Shown: piece after piece, positions 4,767 through 6,843 of the stretch | How positions within the stretch are numbered: position 1 is the first letter of the stretch | Layout: every line of letters begins with the position of its first letter | Source: an uncultured Clostridia bacterium | Lineage (GTDB): Bacteria; Bacillota; Clostridia; Oscillospirales; Acutalibacteraceae | NCBI GenBank assembly: GCA_945788455.1 | Contig: CALZMC010000028.1 | Span: 1 to 6,843, forward strand | DNA: 6,843 nt | Reading direction: 5' to 3' | Translations under genes and position numbers: made by a program | The notes under the pieces: generated by a model | Databases searched by the model: none | Seen by the model: the letters and a program-made list of their open reading frames with translations, nothing else | What the model was told of the DNA's origin: nothing

Positions 4767-6843
4767 ATGAAAAAGTTATTTTGCATAGCTTTATCATTTT
4801 TGATGATTTTTACAGCTATGCCTATAACAGCACTTGCAAATAATAGTGACTGTATTGGTCCAAACACACTTGGAAATGCCTATATAAAAGCTTTTGATGA
4901 ATGTGGCGAAAACACAGAGTCACTTATTTATTCTTGCAGAGAAAAGGCTGAAGATTTCTCTTATCAAGGCATTAGCTATGATATTGAGTCAAATACCTTG
5001 AACCTAAACGGCTGTAATATTCCTGCACTTGTTATAAGAGCAAATGAAATGGGCCGTGACTTTAAGATTAATGTTACGGGCGAAAATTATTTAAAAAGAA
5101 TATCCCTTTCGGGTAATGGCTATAATTGCAGCTTGTCAGTTAACGGTAACGGTTCACTTTATTTAGGAAAAAATAATGCTGACGGTAGTGGAGCTATTGT
5201 TCTTTATTGCGATTACACCGAGTCAACACTCACTGTGTCGGATACTGTATCTATGTTTGCTTATTCAGCATGGGGAGAAGCAACAATTTGTGTATATAAT
5301 TCTTTAGCTGATGATGCAATTGAAATGAAAGGTAATTTGCCGGATATTAACTATGATTCCTATGAAACAACAATGACTCCGACCGTTTACGGATCAACAC
5401 CTTTGAACACACAGTTTTATAATCTTAGTGACGGCTCTGTTGCTACATACGATTATGATGTAAAAACAGATGCTTATATTCTACACAAGTATAATATTGT
5501 AAATGTTGATATTGACGGCAAGGAAACACAAATTGCCGTTGAGCAAAAGGATGAGTTAGGAAATCCTATTTTAGTTGATGAATCACAGGTTAATTTTGAT
5601 GACACACGTTATGCATATTTGCTATTGTTTGATAATAGTCCAAGCATAGTTTATTTGAATCGCAATGATTCAGAAAGATATATCGTATCAAGATATTATG
5701 ACAGCAATAGTGGCACTGATATTTATGATATAAAAAAGATTGTTGATCTTGGCGAATATGGTTTAGTTTACTATCCAGTGGAAACGGGGGCTTCTTCGCT
5801 TTCGTCAGATTATTATATTCAAGAGATTAGTTGTAATAGCAAGAATTATAATATTTTTGACAGCTACTCGAATGTTTATGGCATTGTTCAGCGATTCTTT
5901 TCTGCGCATGTTAAAGGCCAAGATATCAATTATAGATGTTGGGAAACAATTTATGTAGAAAAGAACACCCCTACTTATATCAGCTTTGATGTAATCGACT
6001 CTTGGAGCAAGGTTTATGATATAGACTGGGATATCAGCGGTTTAGTTAATGCTGGATTTACAGTATCTCCTGAACCGGTATATTTTGATGGTGACGATAC
6101 AGCATATCTCGAGGTTAATGTAAATGATTGGCCTGAGGGCACTTGTGGCAGTATTGCTATAAATTGTTACAATAATGAGGCGAATATCTCTAATGTTACG
6201 GGTTCAAAATCGCCTGAACCTTTGTGCACATATTATGTTTATGTTCAGGTAACAAATCCGGTTCACGGCTATGCTCAAGATAAGGTTAGCTACAAGGTAT
6301 ATGAAGCAGGCTCAACAATAAAAATGGCGCCTAATGATACTATGATGCTAAACTTTTATACAGATAATTATCGTGGTGCAGCAGTTTTTGATTGGGAGAC
6401 TGAGTCAATTAATAGCACAGGAATAACAGTAGATGCTGAAAGATATGAAGAATCAAACAGAACCTACTGCAAAATCAGTAGTGAAAACTGTGAGGTTGGA
6501 ACAAAAGGAACTTTAGTATTCAATCTAAAACGCGGCGAGGATTATGACTATAATAATAGGGAATTAGATAAGATTGCTCCTTTATACACATTTGAAATCA
6601 ACTTTGAGGTTGTAACACAATGCGAGGCAAAAGGCCATAATCCTGACACAGAAAACGGTACTTTTCTTAAAAAGCCTACCTGCAAAGATTTTGGATTAAT
6701 GGAATGTAATTGTACTGTTTGCGGTGAAACATTTATCACAGAAATCAATCCATTACCTCACGGAAAACTAAATAAAGTTGAGCGTAACCGTGTTGAGCCA
6801 ACCTGTACAAAAACAGGCGGTTATGAGGTTGCATATATCTGTG
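4767..6843 (+). CDS. Large secreted multidomain surface protein with cysteine-repeat region (3' end outside window)
   Basis: The frame is open from ATG 4767 to the window edge, giving 692 complete codons and no stop. AAGGA (4752-4756) is the ribosome binding site, 10 nt upstream. The start is a Sec signal peptide: Lys2-Lys3, a hydrophobic core, and 'TALA' with likely cleavage after Ala24. Residues about 69-190 contain 'YDIESNTLNLNG' and short Gly/Asn-rich strands, resembling beta-helix or carbohydrate-binding-like N-terminal regions of large clostridial surface proteins. Residues about 200-395 are rich in Tyr, Asp and Asn and are not recognised. Residues about 398-497 and 498-617 look like two divergent copies of one Ig-like module. 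From Cys619 a cysteine-repeat region begins: 'KPTC' (637-639), C-x-C-x-x-C-G (647-653), 'PHG' (664-666), then a second 'PTC' (678-680) and Cys692. An export or cell-surface role is well supported; binding target and anchoring are unknown because the C terminus is missing. Confidence 0.85.
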   Translation, partial: MKKLFCIALSFLMIFTAMPITALANNSDCIGPNTLGNAYIKAFDECGENTESLIYSCREKAEDFSYQGISYDIESNTLNLNGCNIPALVIRANEMGRDFKINVTGENYLKRISLSGNGYNCSLSVNGNGSLYLGKNNADGSGAIVLYCDYTESTLTVSDTVSMFAYSAWGEATICVYNSLADDAIEMKGNLPDINYDSYETTMTPTVYGSTPLNTQFYNLSDGSVATYDYDVKTDAYILHKYNIVNVDIDGKETQIAVEQKDELGNPILVDESQVNFDDTRYAYLLLFDNSPSIVYLNRNDSERYIVSRYYDSNSGTDIYDIKKIVDLGEYGLVYYPVETGASSLSSDYYIQEISCNSKNYNIFDSYSNVYGIVQRFFSAHVKGQDINYRCWETIYVEKNTPTYISFDVIDSWSKVYDIDWDISGLVNAGFTVSPEPVYFDGDDTAYLEVNVNDWPEGTCGSIAINCYNNEANISNVTGSKSPEPLCTYYVYVQVTNPVHGYAQDKVSYKVYEAGSTIKMAPNDTMMLNFYTDNYRGAAVFDWETESINSTGITVDAERYEESNRTYCKISSENCEVGTKGTLVFNLKRGEDYDYNNRELDKIAPLYTFEINFEVVTQCEAKGHNPDTENGTFLKKPTCKDFGLMECNCTVCGETFITEINPLPHGKLNKVERNRVEPTCTKTGGYEVAYIC
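5958..6617 (+). repeat. Two divergent Ig-like module copies within the secreted protein
   Basis: Copy 1 (residues about 398-497) and copy 2 (about 498-617) share a pattern. Each has an Asp-Trp (D420-W421; D542-W543), then Gly-x-x-Val, a Tyr-containing strand, a Gly-Thr-x-Gly turn (G458-G461; G578-G581) 36-38 residues after the Asp-Trp, then a final alternating strand ending in Val (YVYVQV; FEINFEV). The nucleotide sequences are not obviously similar, so this is an old duplication seen at protein level only. It was aligned by eye. Confidence 0.5.
6621..6843 (+). repeat. Start of a CxxC / 'PTC' cysteine-repeat array in the secreted protein
   Basis: The first unit runs from Cys619 through 'KPTC' and C-x-x-C-G (649-653) to 'PHG' (664-666). 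The second starts after it, with 'EPTC' about 41 residues after the first PTC, and is cut by the window edge just after Cys692. The 'PTCT..G.......C..CG' pattern recurs in tandem in many large secreted Firmicute proteins, usually near the C terminus. The four-cysteine spacing could bind a metal or form disulfides; the sequence does not decide which. Confidence 0.7.

Noticed and set aside
6548..6748. Minus-strand ORF of 66 codons near the right edge.
   Set aside because: It is antisense to the long open frame of the secreted protein, whose cysteine repeats show that the + strand is the coding one.

Overview
The window looks like chromosome from a low-GC, spore-forming, anaerobic-type Firmicute (Clostridia, perhaps the Ruminococcus/Oscillospiraceae side). 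This rests on a recognisable SpoVAD, glycogen and alpha-glucan genes of clostridial style, AT-rich intergenic DNA, strong Shine-Dalgarno sites and closely packed genes. The genus is a guess. All six genes that can be supported lie on the + strand.

Left part (1-2571): the C-terminal end of a glycogen/maltodextrin phosphorylase, entering from outside the window and ending in an unusual lysine-rich tail, is followed after a small hairpin by a cytoplasmic GH13 alpha-glucan hydrolase. Together they suggest intracellular breakdown of glycogen or maltodextrins: phosphorolysis to glucose-1-phosphate plus hydrolysis of the alpha-1,4 (or alpha-1,6) linkages.

Middle part (2584-3795): a strong hairpin whose 3' arm also contains the ribosome binding site leads directly into spoVAD, the dipicolinate-binding spore protein. 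No spoVAC or spoVAE gene flanks it here. A 53-codon single-pass membrane ORF starts 1 nt after the spoVAD stop, with its ribosome binding site inside the last spoVAD codons. An intrinsic terminator closes the pair and overlaps the end of the small ORF.

Right part (3800-6843): a TraX-family membrane protein has its own plausible promoter. It is followed by a 166-nt AT-rich gap holding a hairpin and a textbook sigma-A promoter (TTGACA-N17-TATAAT). That promoter drives a large secreted protein that runs off the right edge: 692 codons are visible, with a signal peptide, a beta-helix-like N-terminal region, two divergent copies of an Ig-like module and the beginning of a CxxC/'PTC' cysteine-repeat array. 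This protein is the least familiar item in the window.

I found no tRNA, rRNA, CRISPR array, insertion sequence or attachment site. No clearly new multi-gene system is evident. The best leads are the secreted repeat protein, the orphan spoVAD with its coupled micro-ORF, and the terminator that overlaps the spoVAD ribosome binding site.
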